From assembly GCA_017608345.1 (NCBI GenBank), contig JAFCGA010000011.1, positions 1 through 35,446 on the forward strand: a stretch of DNA of 35,446 bases, given 5' to 3'. The position numbers and the translations under genes were made by a program. The notes beneath the pieces were generated by a model that was not told the origin of the DNA, ran no database searches, and saw only the letters and a program-made list of their open reading frames with translations. Of the stretch, positions 1 to 7,063 are shown piece after piece (position 1 is the first letter of the stretch; every line of letters begins with the position of its first letter). This DNA comes from Candidatus Pacearchaeota archaeon (GTDB lineage: Archaea; Nanobdellota; Nanobdellia; UBA10117; JAFCGA01).

Positions 1-455
1 ATATAGGAACTGGCTCTGGAATTCAAGCAGTTACTGCTAAGGAAGCAGGAGCTAAAGAAGTAATCGCTACAGATATCAACCCCGCAGCTGCTAAAGAAGC
101 CTTGAAGCAGGGAATTCCGTCGATCTGTTGTGACCTGCTAACTGCTCTCAAACCTTCAGTTAAATTTGACCTTATGGTTTCTAATCCACCTTATTTGCCG
201 TCAGACGGAAGAAATGATAATATTATTTGGAGCGGCGGCTATGAAGGAATGGAAGTTATAATGGAGCTATTCAAGCAAGCCCGCTATCATCTAAAGCCGG
301 ACGGAAAAGTTCTATTTTTATTTTCTTCTCATACGAGTTTGGATAAGCTGAACAAATTCCTAGATGCAGTTGGCTTTGAAATGAAAATAATTAGCAAAAG
401 GCGGATCTTCTTTGAAGAGCTTTACGTTAGTCTGGCGTATCGTAAAGACCAATAG
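1..455 (+). CDS. HemK-like SAM-dependent methyltransferase, 3' part
   Basis: The gene enters from the left edge; the frame is open from base 3, so the N-terminus is missing. The visible protein has a class I methyltransferase core: glycine-rich motif I (IGTGSGIQA), an acidic residue at the end of beta-2 (ATDINP), and the N-P-P-Y motif (SNPPYLP) that defines amino-methyltransferases acting on glutamine or adenine amides. A strand pair near the C-terminus (KVLFLFSS, EELYVSLAY) completes the fold. In archaea such HemK/Mtq2-like enzymes usually methylate the GGQ glutamine of release factor aRF1, but other substrates exist, so the target is inference. The stop codon overlaps the convergent minus-strand gene by 29 bp (427-455). 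Confidence 0.85.
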   Translation, partial: IGTGSGIQAVTAKEAGAKEVIATDINPAAAKEALKQGIPSICCDLLTALKPSVKFDLMVSNPPYLPSDGRNDNIIWSGGYEGMEVIMELFKQARYHLKPDGKVLFLFSSHTSLDKLNKFLDAVGFEMKIISKRRIFFEELYVSLAYRKDQ

Positions 456-990
456 CTCTGTTTTCTTCAAGGACTTTGTCTACTTTATTCTTAAACTGCA
501 TGCAATCATCACATGAACGAATACATGCTCGCTGTGGATCTAGTCCGAAGCGATCTAATACTTGTCCGAGCGATTGTCCTTCGAACTGACCTTGCGTAAT
601 CATATGATCTGGAGTATATTTAGAAGCGAAGACTATTTGTCTTGGATCGATATCTGCAGGTTCTCCTTGTTCTGGCGCCAGAAGATTTGCCATAAATTCC
701 AATCCACCATAAGGTACTCGAGGATTATCAATCCAAGGAGAGTTTTTGCTTTCTTTTTTGGTTTGCTCTCTACTTAAGTCAATATCTAGAATTAATAACT
801 GGTACTTTTGGCTGAAGGTGTGATAATCGCTACTATCCTTACTTTGATCAAATTTATGTTCTATCCCCAAAGGATTCCATTGGTAATCTAAGTTCGTGTG
901 CCAGTCCATTAGGAACGGTTTGTGTAAATCGAAGAAAAAAACTGAATTAAGATCTCGAGTTATCCACAGAATATTATTCTCTACTGGCAT
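427..990 (-). CDS. Degenerate receiver-domain-like protein (187 aa)
   Basis: Resembles the neighbouring receiver-like protein at 1050-1568 in its order of motifs: beta-1 ILWITRD, a putative phospho-acceptor strand LLILDID (Asp69), a GGLEFM helix, IDPRQIVFASKYT, and a C-terminal helix ending VDKVLEENRAI. Several active-site positions have drifted. Only one acidic residue (Asp13) follows beta-1, the beta-4 Thr/Ser is shifted, and the beta-5 lysine aligns with Arg158. It may therefore not be phosphorylated normally. No DNA-binding or other output domain is attached. The start ATG lies 21 nt after a TATA box (TTTTTAAG) at about 1012-1019, so a leaderless transcript is expected. The 3' end overlaps the methyltransferase gene on the other strand. 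The receiver assignment rests on alignment by eye with the paralogue. Confidence 0.7.
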   Translation of the reverse strand: MPVENNILWITRDLNSVFFFDLHKPFLMDWHTNLDYQWNPLGIEHKFDQSKDSSDYHTFSQKYQLLILDIDLSREQTKKESKNSPWIDNPRVPYGGLEFMANLLAPEQGEPADIDPRQIVFASKYTPDHMITQGQFEGQSLGQVLDRFGLDPQRACIRSCDDCMQFKNKVDKVLEENRAIGLYDTPD

Positions 991-1049
991 ATTATTACGT
1001 AGTGCAGAACTCTTAAAAACCTTTTAACAAAAGCCTTAAAAATCTTCTA

Positions 1050-1568
1050 CTAAGCTAGCGCTTCGTTTTCGTTGATTAACTTATCAACTATATTAAATAG
1101 ATCGTGGCGCGCGACCGCAGATTTATTTATGAATGCTCGCGATACGTCAATACCTAACATCCCCAGACTTTCTGTTACAGATCTGTCGTAGAATACAGAG
1201 CCATGCCTCTCAACTTTACTATTTGTATACTGATTTGTGAAAATTATAATCTTTCTCGGATCAAATTTGATTCCTCCGAAGCTTGATTCGTCTTTTGCCC
1301 ATTCTAGCAGTAAATCCAGTCCAATGAAATATTGTAGGTGATCTGGGTCCCCAATACTTGTTTTCATCCAGTCTTTTCCTTTCTTTAGATGTAAATCTAA
1401 TATTATTGCATCAATATCACTATATCTATTTATAGCGCGCTTAGCTTCTCGGATAGAATCATATGCATCGATCATATATCCTGCTCGATAGAATGCGGTT
1501 TTGTATTCATAATCGTCGTTTAAATAAGCGAAGCCATCATCCTTCCGAAGCCAGAGTACGTGTCGCAT
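1050..1568 (-). CDS. Single-domain response-regulator receiver-like protein (172 aa)
   Basis: The residues expected of a CheY-type receiver appear in order: an acidic pair after beta-1 (Asp10/Asp11 in VLWLRKDD), a phospho-acceptor in AIILDLHL (Asp58), a beta-4 threonine in IIIFTN (Thr111) and a beta-5 lysine in FINKSAV (Lys149). At 172 aa it is longer than a minimal receiver (about 120 aa); the extra length is an insert after beta-3 and a longer region before beta-5. No output domain and no histidine kinase is nearby, so its partner is unknown. The TATA box TTTTTAGA ends 21 nt before the ATG. A partial similarity to the 17-bp repeat family (TTTAGAAAGG next to the TATA box) occurs upstream, but the core is absent. 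Confidence 0.78.
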   Translation of the reverse strand: MRHVLWLRKDDGFAYLNDDYEYKTAFYRAGYMIDAYDSIREAKRAINRYSDIDAIILDLHLKKGKDWMKTSIGDPDHLQYFIGLDLLLEWAKDESSFGGIKFDPRKIIIFTNQYTNSKVERHGSVFYDRSVTESLGMLGIDVSRAFINKSAVARHDLFNIVDKLINENEALA

Positions 1569-1602
1569 ATTTGTTGCTTAAGCTAAAAATCTAAAAACCT
1601 TT

Positions 1603-2193
1603 CTAAACATCTTTCCAGTCGCCATGAGTAAGCCGATTTTTACTCAAATGCCAGTCATGCGGATTAGCTTGCCTTATTTCTTTCCAAAATTCTTTTGCAG
1701 ATTCCGTGTAGAGCGTGTTGTAGACTGCATTCCTCTGCGGTTTCCATTCTTCTCGTAAGGAGCAGCCCATCTTGCTCTGCTCCTGCAGCTCAAGATCAAC
1801 GTCGAGAATGTCAGCGTCTTTTACAATCTTTGATTCCGGAGATTCCCGCTTCTCGTATTCTTCTGCTAGCGCCATGAACTCCTCTGCTAGCAAAGTATCT
1901 TGAAAGATATCTTTGATAGCTTGATCTTCATCTTGCTCATTGTATAACCTCGAGACGTACTGAGTATCGCCGGTTCGGCTTTCCGCGATGTCGTGAACTA
2001 ATGCTAGCTTCATAATTTTTTCAGTGTTAGTTACATTTTCTTTCTTGGCTAAGATTAGCGAGATCCATATAACTCTGATTGTATGTTCAGTGATATTCTG
2101 GAATTGCGGGCCGAGGAATTGCTTCCAGTTGCGCTGCAAGAACCTTAAAGCACCTACCTCGAACATGAATTCTACGTCTCGCTTGCTTGTCAT
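1603..2193 (-). CDS. HD-domain phosphohydrolase, YfbR/HDDC2-like
   Basis: The HD-superfamily metal ligands are visible: His37 in ITEHTIRV, the His67-Asp68 doublet in LVHDIAES and an aspartate in VKDADILD (about Asp126). The wording of these motifs and the 196-aa length match the YfbR/HDDC2 group, known as 5'-deoxynucleotidases acting on dNMPs. The substrate is not shown by the sequence. The family fits nucleotide-pool control, which would suit a replicon that also carries a DNA ligase, but that link is inference. The TATA box ATTTTAAG lies 21 nt before the ATG. The 17-bp repeat is not present upstream; the gene-poor region 2194-2740 begins here. Confidence 0.85.
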   Translation of the reverse strand: MTSKRDVEFMFEVGALRFLQRNWKQFLGPQFQNITEHTIRVIWISLILAKKENVTNTEKIMKLALVHDIAESRTGDTQYVSRLYNEQDEDQAIKDIFQDTLLAEEFMALAEEYEKRESPESKIVKDADILDVDLELQEQSKMGCSLREEWKPQRNAVYNTLYTESAKEFWKEIRQANPHDWHLSKNRLTHGDWKDV

Positions 2194-2295
2194 TCAGCTT
2201 TCTTTGAGTTTGAGCTTAAAATGATTTATATCATCGAAGCTCATTAACCCAAAATAATATATACTTCTGGCTCTTTTTACTTAGTACCTCGAAAT

Positions 2296-2514
2296 ATGGG
2301 CAAATCTAATGGACTACCAAGTAAAGTTTTTGGTTTGTTGAATCAAAAAGAATTGGAGTTAGGTGAAGAGAGCAACTGTTAGTAACTCGGGGCTGCGGGT
2401 AGGCTTATAGGCTACCGTAATGGTAAAAGCTATCCGAAGTCTAAATTGGCTAATATCTCTATTCGTCTGGAATCGGCTGTGAACTATGCGGTTCGAGTTG
2501 CCGCTGCAGGTTGA
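2296..2514 (+). pseudogene. Short open frame interrupted by tandem stops (TAG TAA)
   Basis: An ATG at 2296 opens a frame of 28 codons (MGKSNGLPSKVFGLL...) ending in TAG at 2380-2382, immediately followed by TAA. The same frame is then open for 42 codons (...LANISIRLESAVNYAVRV...) to a TGA at 2512-2514. A TATA-like AATAATATATA lies about 33 nt upstream of the ATG, so a short leader would be expected, unlike the neighbouring leaderless genes. The product may be a 28-aa peptide, a decayed roughly 70-aa gene, or the frame may be chance within a noncoding RNA. I recognise no family. Confidence 0.25.
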
Positions 2515-2564
2515 AGATGCTGCGTAGAAATGGACCATTTCCTTTAGAGCCTATGACCCGCCAT

Positions 2565-2588
2565 TTTTCTCTTTCGCGAAAGAGAAAA
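2565..2588. repeat. Perfect 24-bp palindrome
   Basis: The 12-bp arms TTTTCTCTTTCG and CGAAAGAGAAAA meet without a spacer (centre between 2576 and 2577). A palindrome of this length is unlikely by chance and could form a cruciform or be the site of a dimeric DNA-binding protein. Confidence 0.9.
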
Positions 2589-2620
2589 CTAGGCGTCCAA
2601 AAGAGAAAGGCGTTTTGCTC

Positions 2621-2635
2621 AGCTCCTTCGGAGCT
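2621..2635. repeat. Short inverted repeat (hairpin)
   Basis: AGCTCC and GGAGCT form a 6-bp stem around a TTC loop. It is one of several folded elements packed between 2560 and 2700. Confidence 0.7.
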
Positions 2636-2701
2636 TCGAAGTAGACGCTCACTGGACAGTTCGCTACGGGATTATAGCTCGCTACGCTCGAAGTTATTTT
2701 G

Positions 2702-2718
2702 TTAGAAATCGCTATGCT
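2702..2718 (-). repeat. 17-bp directional repeat, copy R1
   Basis: Exact copy of TTAGAAATCGCTATGCT (plus strand). It lies 3' of the minus-strand gene at 2741-3022, and no convincing minus-strand gene or TATA box follows it. It is therefore one of two copies not explained as a promoter element. It is preceded by two copies of the related core TCGCTACG. Confidence 0.9.
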
Positions 2719-2740
2719 TGTGGCTATTAATCAAGAATGT

Positions 2741-3022
2741 TTACTTAGATAAATATTTCATTTTGTATTTCGAAACAAGACGATCCATTGTAGCTTGTGA
2801 TTCCGCTATAGACGTATGACCATTAAGTAAGCCATCTAATAGCGTCTCTGAGCTGCTAGTAATCTCAAGTAATCTCTTCTTTGCTTCGGGCAACATCGGA
2901 CCTTGATATAGTTGTTCATAGAGACCTGCGTCTAAAACTCGATCCGCCTCTTCACGAGTTAGATCTACTAGCTTAGTGCTGTCTTTTCTAAAATGTTTAA
3001 GTACTCTGCTCTTTAATCCCAT
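2741..3022 (-). CDS. Hypothetical protein, small and helical (93 aa)
   Basis: No family recognised. The protein is charged and predicted mostly helical (DLTREEADRVLDAGLYEQLYQ, SIAESQATMDRLVSKYKMKYLSK), with no cysteines, no membrane segment and a basic N-terminus. This would suit a small cytoplasmic nucleic-acid- or protein-binding role, but nothing specific is shown. The ATG lies 21 nt after the TATA box TTTTTAAA. Repeat copy R2 sits directly upstream of that box and R1 lies 3' of the gene, so this gene alone fills one inter-repeat interval. Confidence 0.7.
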   Translation of the reverse strand: MGLKSRVLKHFRKDSTKLVDLTREEADRVLDAGLYEQLYQGPMLPEAKKRLLEITSSSETLLDGLLNGHTSIAESQATMDRLVSKYKMKYLSK

Positions 3023-3059
3023 ATGCTTATACTTATAAGTATCTTTAAAAATCCTTCTC

Positions 3060-3076
3060 TTAGAAATCGCGATGCC
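3060..3076 (-). repeat. 17-bp directional repeat, copy R2
   Basis: TTAGAAATCGCGATGCC, two mismatches to the main form. On the minus strand it runs into AGAGAAGG and then the TATA box TTTTTAAA of the gene at 2741-3022. Confidence 0.85.
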
Positions 3077-3131
3077 AGAGTATATATATGGAAATTCTAC
3101 ATAAACTTAAGATTAACATTACTTGTTTATC

Positions 3132-4025
3132 TTATTTAACTTCGAATATCTCCAGTTTCTGTAAATTCGGTAGAACAAAATGAACAATCTGCCCACCTTT
3201 CTTAACAACCCTTTTCATTTCAGGAGAGGGCAGCATCGTGTCGATAATAAAAGTACTCATTATTATTCCATCGACTGATTTATCTGGCAAAGGAATCGCC
3301 CAAATTGCGTTTGATATATATAGTCTAGGTACGCCTTTGTCTCTACCAGATTTAACGGCAGGTGCACTAATATCCGCACCATAACAGGTTAAGTTTGGAG
3401 AAAACCCTAGCATAATCTCCTGTAGGGTCTGATTCCAGAATCCAATCTCCAGGGCTTTTTCTTTTCCCTCTACGAAGGTTCTAATCGCATCTTCTGCGCT
3501 GCCCCAATCCTCTGCCCAATTAGTATCGAAATCAGTGTGTTGTGAATATAACCGTCTGTCTTTTTCGTTCTTAGACATTCGTGGTAGATATTCCGCAAAT
3601 AGCTCCTCTTGCTGATCTGAAGCTTGCAGCTGTCTTAAAAACCAAGGGCAAAAAGTAAAGTTTTCAGGATAGTTAATACCTAAGAATGTTAATTCATATT
3701 CAATAATTTGACTTGCAAGCTTATCAGTCCTCTCAGATAAGTATTTTTGAGCATAGTCCCGCATTACGCGCCGATTGTCATCAAGGCTTCCAGAGAGTAC
3801 AGCCGCTATCAATCCTTTTCTCTCGCTAACAAGCTCGTTACAGTATCTAGTGATAGTTGACTTTGTCTGCAAATAGTAATCCATTCTGCTACGAGCATAT
3901 TTTGGGTCATTTGGAAATTCCATAAATGGATCAAAGTGTACTTCCTCTTGAATAGCGTGGCAGGCTGCAGTAGTTGTAATAATAGAATTCATAGTTGCAG
4001 CGAACGTGTTATATGCTAGTTTCAT
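3132..4025 (-). CDS. Class I SAM-dependent methyltransferase-like protein (297 aa)
   Basis: The C-terminal 110 residues look like a Rossmann methyltransferase. A motif I-like strand-loop is ALEIGFWN (about 191-198, not a canonical GxGxG), followed by an acidic beta-2 end (CYGADIS, Asp218), a motif II/III-like segment AIPLPDKSVDGIIMS (about 243-257), and a late strand KKGGQIVHFVLP. The N-terminal 190 residues are helical and unrecognised and could bind the substrate. The atypical glycine loop leaves open reduced or altered activity. The substrate is unknown. The ATG lies 21 nt after the TATA box TTTATAAA, with repeat copy R3 upstream. The gene fills one inter-repeat interval. Confidence 0.65.
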   Translation of the reverse strand: MKLAYNTFAATMNSIITTTAACHAIQEEVHFDPFMEFPNDPKYARSRMDYYLQTKSTITRYCNELVSERKGLIAAVLSGSLDDNRRVMRDYAQKYLSERTDKLASQIIEYELTFLGINYPENFTFCPWFLRQLQASDQQEELFAEYLPRMSKNEKDRRLYSQHTDFDTNWAEDWGSAEDAIRTFVEGKEKALEIGFWNQTLQEIMLGFSPNLTCYGADISAPAVKSGRDKGVPRLYISNAIWAIPLPDKSVDGIIMSTFIIDTMLPSPEMKRVVKKGGQIVHFVLPNLQKLEIFEVK

Positions 4026-4062
4026 TATAGAACTATTGTTAAGTAGTTTATAAAGTTATTTA

Positions 4063-4079
4063 TTATAAATCGCTATGCT
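4063..4079 (-). repeat. 17-bp directional repeat, copy R3
   Basis: TTATAAATCGCTATGCT, one mismatch. Its last base overlaps the TAA stop (4079-4081) of the gene at 4079-4756. It lies about 10 bp upstream of the TATA box of the gene at 3132-4025. Confidence 0.88.
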
Positions 4080-4756
4080 TAGAAGCTATCAAGAATTGAT
4101 TCAATTCTTTTTTGAGCTTCTCTGGGTGCTTGGGTCTCTAGAGCCATCGCCAATTTCATTTTCTCAGGATCGCGTCTTATGCTTTCCCATGCGGAATATA
4201 GCGTTTTCAGAGCTGAATCTAAGTTGGGGAACCCCTTAAGTCCTTGTACATAGCCTGCCTGCGGAAGCCCGAATAGTAGCTCTCCTTTTGTAAAGTTAGG
4301 AATCTCTTCTACAGTAGAGTCTCTTTTTTGTTCTAAGTCTCTCTTGATTTCTTGATATAGCTCTTCCGGGTCAGTTTGGGCTAAATCATATCTTCTGATC
4401 CGCTCTCTTTTGATTTCTTCAGGAGCTTCTCTTAAGGATTTCAAAGCTTTTTCCAAAAAATCCAAGTCTATATTCTTATCTATGTCTTGCATCCAAGGTT
4501 GCGAAAGAATTTCATCTAGTGCTAAACTGCCAGTATCTATCAAGAGATTTGGATCTATACTTTCTACTATTGCTTTAACTTCTTTTCTTGCTTGTGAATC
4601 AATATCAAGAAATCTATATTTCAGCCTATCCTGATAGACTCGATATGTCTTGGCGGGATTAAATATCTCTTTTTTATCTGTTTTAACAATATGCGCATCA
4701 GTTGAGCTGAATGTAATTATCCAGTACTTATTCGCTTGCTGCACTATTTGACTCAT
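4079..4756 (-). CDS. Hypothetical protein (225 aa)
   Basis: No family recognised. The N-terminal part (YWIITFSSTDAHIVKTDKKE) looks like a small beta unit. The middle is strongly charged and helical (residues about 95-150, rich in E, K and R, possibly coiled coil). The C-terminus is again helical (LDSALKTLYSAWESIRRDPEKM). No cysteine, signal peptide or membrane segment is present. The ATG lies 21 nt after the TATA box CTTTTAAG, with repeat copy R4 and a purine-rich AAAAGAAAGG directly upstream. The stop codon touches repeat R3. Single gene between two repeats. Confidence 0.7.
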   Translation of the reverse strand: MSQIVQQANKYWIITFSSTDAHIVKTDKKEIFNPAKTYRVYQDRLKYRFLDIDSQARKEVKAIVESIDPNLLIDTGSLALDEILSQPWMQDIDKNIDLDFLEKALKSLREAPEEIKRERIRRYDLAQTDPEELYQEIKRDLEQKRDSTVEEIPNFTKGELLFGLPQAGYVQGLKGFPNLDSALKTLYSAWESIRRDPEKMKLAMALETQAPREAQKRIESILDSF

Positions 4757-4793
4757 TCGGTGAGGATATTCGGAATTCTTAAAAGCCTTTCTT

Positions 4794-4810
4794 TTAGAAA
4801 TCGCTTAGCT
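4794..4810 (-). repeat. 17-bp directional repeat, copy R4
   Basis: TTAGAAATCGCTTAGCT, differing from the main form in the last bases. It lies directly upstream of the promoter of the gene at 4079-4756. Confidence 0.85.
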
Positions 4811-4815
4811 AAGAA

Positions 4816-5163
4816 TCATTTTTTCTCTTTTTGAAGTTTCTTTATTTTGTTTAGTATCTTCATTCTTCTTTTTTCATCTCTAAACAGAGTCTTGATTAGA
4901 GCCGTGATTGATTCTTCAGTTCTTGTTATATTCTCGGGCTTCTCGCGTAGAAGACTCGCATGAATTTTCCTTGCAATCTCTTCATCTCTTTTTTCAATAG
5001 AAAATTCTTCTGATATTAAATCCCTTTCGAGATTTCTTAATGTTATTATTAAATTAGTACATTTCTTGCAATACATCGGCCTTCCCGGGACAGGATCTCC
5101 GAGCGAGTCAAATTTTTTGCCGCATCGTGGGCATTTGTGCGGTTTGAATATATATTCTTTCAT
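4816..5163 (-). CDS. Zinc-ribbon protein (115 aa)
   Basis: The start is placed at MKEYIFKPHKCPRC because the TATA box TTTATATA ends 22 nt before this ATG. An upstream in-frame start at 5217 would lie before the promoter. Residues about 9-35 form a zinc ribbon: CPRC, then CKKC after about 20 residues. The rest is a basic, helical, lysine/arginine-rich region (IARKIHASLL, KRRMKILNKIKKLQKEKK) that could bind nucleic acid. Function unknown; small zinc-ribbon proteins of this kind often act as transcription or RNA-binding factors. No 17-bp repeat lies upstream of this gene. Confidence 0.78.
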   Translation of the reverse strand: MKEYIFKPHKCPRCGKKFDSLGDPVPGRPMYCKKCTNLIITLRNLERDLISEEFSIEKRDEEIARKIHASLLREKPENITRTEESITALIKTLFRDEKRRMKILNKIKKLQKEKK

Positions 5164-5330
5164 TTTGTTAATAAGGTAGCGCAAATATATAAAGTATATG
5201 ATTCGAGGAACTTGCACAAAACTTTCTTATGATTCCCTATATTGACTTATTAAATTTATAGAATCTGCTTAATTTGGTGGTGCTAATTGTAGCCACACTT
5301 CTACATAAACCCTCTGATTCTACTAATAAT

Positions 5331-6491
5331 ATGACAAATGACCTAGAAGCAGTAATTGGAGTACCCTATGCAATAAAGAAACCAATTGAGAAGAAAGCGA
5401 CAGAGGATGTTTTCGCAGCACTCCTAGAAAAATATAATCAGAGAATGTTTGCTGAAAAGAAAGGAGATGGTAACCGTGTGCAAGTCCATATAAAGCAAGG
5501 AGAGGTAATGCTATACTCTAGCGGACACAACGAATGGAATACTGAGTGCTTCCCAGAACTTACAGATCTATCCTCTATTTCCAGCGGAATCTATGCTGGT
5601 GAGTTGCTTGGGAAAGGCGGCGACGAGGGCATATTTCGGAAAGAGGATGAATTCAGGGCAGTAAGTAAGCGGCCAAAGCAGAAAGTGCCAAAAAACCTCG
5701 ACGAGCTCGTGAACTCATACCCGCTTAAGATAGATTTCTTTGATATTCTGAACTTAGAGGGGGAGGATGTGACAAACTTGCCTTACGAAGAGCGGAGAGA
5801 GTTGCTCAAAGACGCGATTAAAGGGGAGAATCTGGATTTATCAGAGCTTTATGTAGTAACTAGCGTAGAAGAGCTGAACGACGTATTCGCTAGCATGAAG
5901 GAAAGGAAGCTCGAAGGGCTCGTAGTAAAAGACCCGGGCGCACCTTACACTGCAAAAAGAGACGACGCTTGGTGCAAGCTAAAGATATATACAACGTGGG
6001 ATTTAGTAGTGCTCGGAGCATATGAGACAGAAACATCAAAAAAGAAAGGCGCCCTATTTGCATCGCTGCTCTGTGGAGTGTATAATCAGGATACAAGCAA
6101 GTATGAGACGCTTGTGAAACTTCCAGTATCGGGTAGAAAAAAGGTTGACGAAATATCTGCCTTGATCGAGGAAGAGCTAGTACCTGCGGATGCAGAAATG
6201 ATGATGAACTCCGAGAAAATATCCTTCAGCGATGAAGCCCTTAAAGTACAGAAAAAAATGCCAGACTATCTTATTGATCCAGATAAATCAATCGTGCTAG
6301 AAGTCAAGGCGCTTAGAGTTAGTCATTCTGAAAATACATGGCACAGCTGTGGCTATGATGGAGAGAAAGCACATAGTCTCGAAATAATCTCTTATCAGCA
6401 GATAAGAGAAGATAAGACAGATGCACTCCGAGCCGGAAGCGAAAGTATCTTACCAACTACAACGCAGGATATACAGATGTATTGCTTTTAA
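5331..6491 (+). CDS. Compact ATP-dependent DNA ligase (386 aa)
   Basis: Seals nicks in DNA through an enzyme-AMP intermediate. The nucleotidyltransferase motifs are complete: motif I KGDGNR with catalytic Lys44, IIIa YAGELLG (Glu91), III FFDILNLEGED (about 136-146), IV EGLVVK (195-200) and V WCKLK (214-218). An OB-fold region follows, with VLEVKALRVSHS near the end. The N-terminal DNA-binding domain of the roughly 550-600-aa archaeal replicative ligase is absent, so this is a minimal form as seen in viruses, plasmids and repair systems. I chose ATG 5331 because a TATA-like TACATAAA lies 21 nt before it; a TTG at 5274 also opens the frame. It is the only sizeable plus-strand gene in the left half of the region. 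The last 25 residues (ILPTTTQDIQMYCF end) are unassigned. Confidence 0.9.
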   Translation: MTNDLEAVIGVPYAIKKPIEKKATEDVFAALLEKYNQRMFAEKKGDGNRVQVHIKQGEVMLYSSGHNEWNTECFPELTDLSSISSGIYAGELLGKGGDEGIFRKEDEFRAVSKRPKQKVPKNLDELVNSYPLKIDFFDILNLEGEDVTNLPYEERRELLKDAIKGENLDLSELYVVTSVEELNDVFASMKERKLEGLVVKDPGAPYTAKRDDAWCKLKIYTTWDLVVLGAYETETSKKKGALFASLLCGVYNQDTSKYETLVKLPVSGRKKVDEISALIEEELVPADAEMMMNSEKISFSDEALKVQKKMPDYLIDPDKSIVLEVKALRVSHSENTWHSCGYDGEKAHSLEIISYQQIREDKTDALRAGSESILPTTTQDIQMYCF

Positions 6492-6528
6492 GAAAGATGA
6501 ACTTGATGCCTTTAGACGCTAGGAAACC

Positions 6529-6966
6529 CTATAATTCAGTAAAATCGTCGATTGTTCCGCCGTACTTCCTATCTCTGGCTGCTGAACGACTAAATATACC
6601 TCTGCGACGACGTTCTTTCTCTGTGGGTGGCTTTGCTTCTGCAGTCCCTCCGCGGTATACGAGATACAAGGCTCCCGCAAACACTAAGTCTAAAATCCCT
6701 GTAATCGTGTTAAGTGGTTTTTGCTCAACAATCGAATAGATTATCCGCGTAGCACCTGCAGCACATAGACCACCTGCGGCGAATAATAAACCTTTTGAAG
6801 CATCTTTATCGAAAGCAAATTCTTCATATGCAGCATAACCCAGTCCTGCTGCTGCTACTATCTCTCCGCTTAAGGGTACATACTGACCGTCGAGTCCATC
6901 TAGGACAGCTTTCGCGCCCATAGCTCCGGTTAGAAGAACATCAAGAGTTCCGAGTCCTTTTCCCAT
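6529..6966 (-). CDS. Small membrane protein (145 aa), unknown function
   Basis: Hydrophobic, Gly/Ala-rich protein with about four membrane segments (near residues 8-25, 32-50, 58-82 and 88-106) and a basic cytoplasmic tail with an RRRRGIF cluster. No signal peptide and no family recognised; the small-residue-rich helices suggest a tightly packed bundle. The ATG lies 22 nt after the TATA box TTTTTAAG, directly preceded by repeat copy R5 and AAAGAAAAGG. It is convergent with the DNA ligase gene (37 bp apart). Confidence 0.72.
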   Translation of the reverse strand: MGKGLGTLDVLLTGAMGAKAVLDGLDGQYVPLSGEIVAAAGLGYAAYEEFAFDKDASKGLLFAAGGLCAAGATRIIYSIVEQKPLNTITGILDLVFAGALYLVYRGGTAEAKPPTEKERRRRGIFSRSAARDRKYGGTIDDFTEL

Positions 6967-7004
6967 ATCAAAAACGTTGCTCGTAAGTCTTAAAAACCTT
7001 TTCT

Positions 7005-7021
7005 TTAGAAATCGCTATGCT
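7005..7021 (-). repeat. 17-bp directional repeat, copy R5
   Basis: Exact TTAGAAATCGCTATGCT, between divergent genes. It abuts the promoter of the minus-strand gene; the plus-strand gene at 7064 has a separate TATA box beyond it. Confidence 0.92.
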
Positions 7022-7063
7022 GCGGATCGTAAGATTTTAAAAGCCCCCTTTAATTAACAGGGA

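Larger units (their letters stand above)
2194..2740. other. Gene-poor, palindrome-rich region
   Basis: This 547-bp stretch has no convincing long gene. It holds a plus-strand TATA-like sequence (about 2253-2263), a 28-codon reading frame from ATG 2296 that ends in tandem stops and stays open in frame afterwards to 2514, a perfect 24-bp palindrome (2565-2588), a compact hairpin (2621-2635), and the core TCGCTAYG three times in series (2661, 2679, 2709), the last inside the first copy of the 17-bp repeat. It lies exactly at the left end of the repeat array. It could be a structured RNA, a replication or recombination site, or debris of a lost gene; the sequence alone does not decide. Confidence 0.6.

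Noticed and set aside
2488-2504. tRNA T-arm (GCGGTTCGAGTTGCCGC)
   Set aside because: The stem does not extend to five pairs with a seven-base loop, and no matching acceptor or D-arm lies upstream.
2511-2705. Small plus-strand gene of 64 codons
   Set aside because: It starts at TTG, runs through the palindrome and hairpin region, and the translated sequence (SELRSRRSL, YSSLRSKLF) is a by-product of the inverted repeats.
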